Source: Caldifarciminota bacterium
Lineage (GTDB): Bacteria > Hydrothermota > Tepidihabitantia > Tepidihabitantales > Tepidihabitantaceae
Reading direction: 5' to 3'
NCBI GenBank assembly: GCA_016935295.1
Contig: JAFGRF010000341.1
Coordinates: forward strand, 1 to 6,032
Length of the DNA: 6,032 bases
Part shown: piece after piece, positions 5,702 through 6,032 of the stretch
Position numbering within the stretch: the first letter of the stretch is position 1
Layout of the letters: every line of letters begins with the position of its first letter
Program-made: the position numbers and the translations under genes
Notes under the pieces: generated by a model
Seen by the model: the letters and a program-made list of their open reading frames with translations, nothing else
Databases searched by the model: none
Told to the model about the DNA's origin: nothing

Positions 5702-5755
5702 CGAATGTCCGCCTGCTGACCTTGGACCGCAAGTAGCAGCAGGCATCCGCATTCG
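5702..5755. repeat. Interrupted inverted repeat (two-part stem-loop)
   Basis: GCCTGCTG (5711-5718) pairs with CAGCAGGC (5737-5744), and outside it CGAATG (5702-5707) pairs with CATTCG (5750-5755), giving 14 bp with a small 3/5-base internal loop and an 18-base apical loop. CGCCCG (5682-5687) with CGGGCG (5698-5703) is a competing hairpin just before it. Confidence 0.5.
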
Positions 5756-5759
5756 TTTC

Positions 5760-5810
5760 AGTCTGGTTTGCGGAACCCATGGGCGGGGCAGCGGTTCGAC
5801 CTTCCAGACT
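5760..5810. repeat. Nested inverted repeat
   Basis: AGTCTGG (5760-5766) pairs with CCAGACT (5804-5810); inside, GAACC (5773-5777) pairs with GGTTC (5793-5797), with symmetrical 6-base internal gaps. It starts 5 bases after the preceding stem-loop. Confidence 0.45.
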
Positions 5811-5894
5811 CCAAGCCTCAGCCACTGGTCCCTCTACTCAACTCCCTCTCGACGTAGGTGAAATCCGTCCCTGACGCGTGCTCCCCGGATTAGC

Positions 5895-5926
5895 TTGACA
5901 GGACGGCGGATTTGCCGGACGATAAG
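5895..5926 (+). promoter_or_regulatory. Promoter of the zinc-ribbon gene
   Basis: TTGACA (5895-5900) is a perfect -35 box. The best -10 match is GATAAG (5921-5926), 20 bases away; a closer spacing would require a poorer box. A start near 5933 would leave a leader of about 30 bases before ATG 5964. Confidence 0.45.
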
Positions 5927-5951
5927 ACATGATTCCGTGTTCGGCTCGAGC

Positions 5952-5957
5952 AAGGAG
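5952..5957 (+). promoter_or_regulatory. Ribosome-binding site of the zinc-ribbon gene
   Basis: AAGGAG lies 6 bases before ATG 5964, an ideal placement that supports this short terminal frame as a true gene start. Confidence 0.8.
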
Positions 5958-5963
5958 ACACAG

Positions 5964-6032
5964 ATGATCTGGCACTACCGATGCCCGCACTGCCGTCATG
6001 CGCGTCAGGTTCGCTGGGACGACATAAAGCAG
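5964..6032 (+). CDS. N-terminus of a zinc-ribbon-like protein (3' end outside window)
   Basis: Only 23 codons fit in the window, beginning MIWHYRCPHCRHARQV and continuing without a stop to the last base. Residues 7-10 form a CPHC zinc knuckle; a second CxxC would be expected farther on if this is a ribbon. It has a good ribosome-binding site and a promoter-like motif of its own, so it looks like the first gene of a new transcription unit, separate from the envelope block. A short Cys2-knuckle N-terminus is found in small zinc-ribbon regulators, phage proteins and many enzymes, so no function can be assigned. Confidence 0.6.
   Translation, partial: MIWHYRCPHCRHARQVRWDDIKQ

Larger units (their letters stand above)
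4941..5963. other. About 1 kb without a confident gene, rich in stem-loops
   Basis: No frame on either strand shows a recognisable domain, good ribosome-binding site and the G/C-ending codon bias of the neighbouring genes together. The longest open frames here translate to Arg/Ser/Pro-rich or hydrophobic nonsense-like sequence. What the stretch does hold is listed separately: a heptamer tandem repeat, several inverted repeats, two promoter-like motifs and one short Cys-rich frame. From about 5811 to 5894 I see nothing. Confidence 0.6.

Noticed and set aside
5791..5804. GGTTCGAC, resembling a tRNA or tmRNA T-loop
   Set aside because: The flanking bases cannot form the 5-bp T-stem, and no acceptor or anticodon arm is found nearby.

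Overview
The window reads as a chromosomal piece of a GC-rich, diderm (outer-membrane-bearing) bacterium. The genes use GTG starts behind AAGGA/AAGGAGG ribosome-binding sites and strongly prefer G or C at codon third positions. The mix of an NHL/FlgD-Ig-like secreted protein, a PorV/PorQ-family beta-barrel and a long TPR-plus-parvulin periplasmic protein is typical of poorly cultivated lineages around the FCB group and WOR-3-like candidate phyla. That placement is an inference from gene content; no marker gene here fixes the taxon.

Positions 1-4900 hold four co-directional (+) genes in a compact block that looks like one transcription unit: (1) the 3' part of an NHL-repeat protein ending in a FlgD-type Ig-like domain; (2) a PorV/PorQ-family outer-membrane barrel; (3) a diacylglycerol/polyprenol kinase family membrane protein, whose conserved N-terminus appears to begin at a non-standard ATT codon overlapping the stop of gene 2; (4) an 859-residue exported protein with TPR-like helices and duplicated SurA-N/parvulin modules. 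A strong intrinsic-type terminator (4916-4940) closes the block. The shared theme is the cell envelope: an exported surface protein, an outer-membrane barrel, a lipid or lipid-carrier kinase and a periplasmic folding factor.

Positions 4941-5963 contain no confidently coding gene. They hold a 7-bp imperfect tandem repeat followed by a GC palindrome, several further stem-loops (one with a 14-bp perfect stem), two promoter-like motifs, and one short Cys-rich reading frame that cannot be called with confidence. Part of this stretch (about 5205-5390) could be a structured non-coding RNA.

At the right edge a new gene starts at 5964 behind a good promoter and ribosome-binding site. Only 23 codons are inside the window; they show a CxxC zinc-ribbon-like knuckle.

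The points most worth a second look are the ATT start, the large insert in the second parvulin region of the 859-residue protein, the pairing of a FlgD-Ig-tailed protein with a PorV-family barrel, and the structured 5.2-5.8 kb region.
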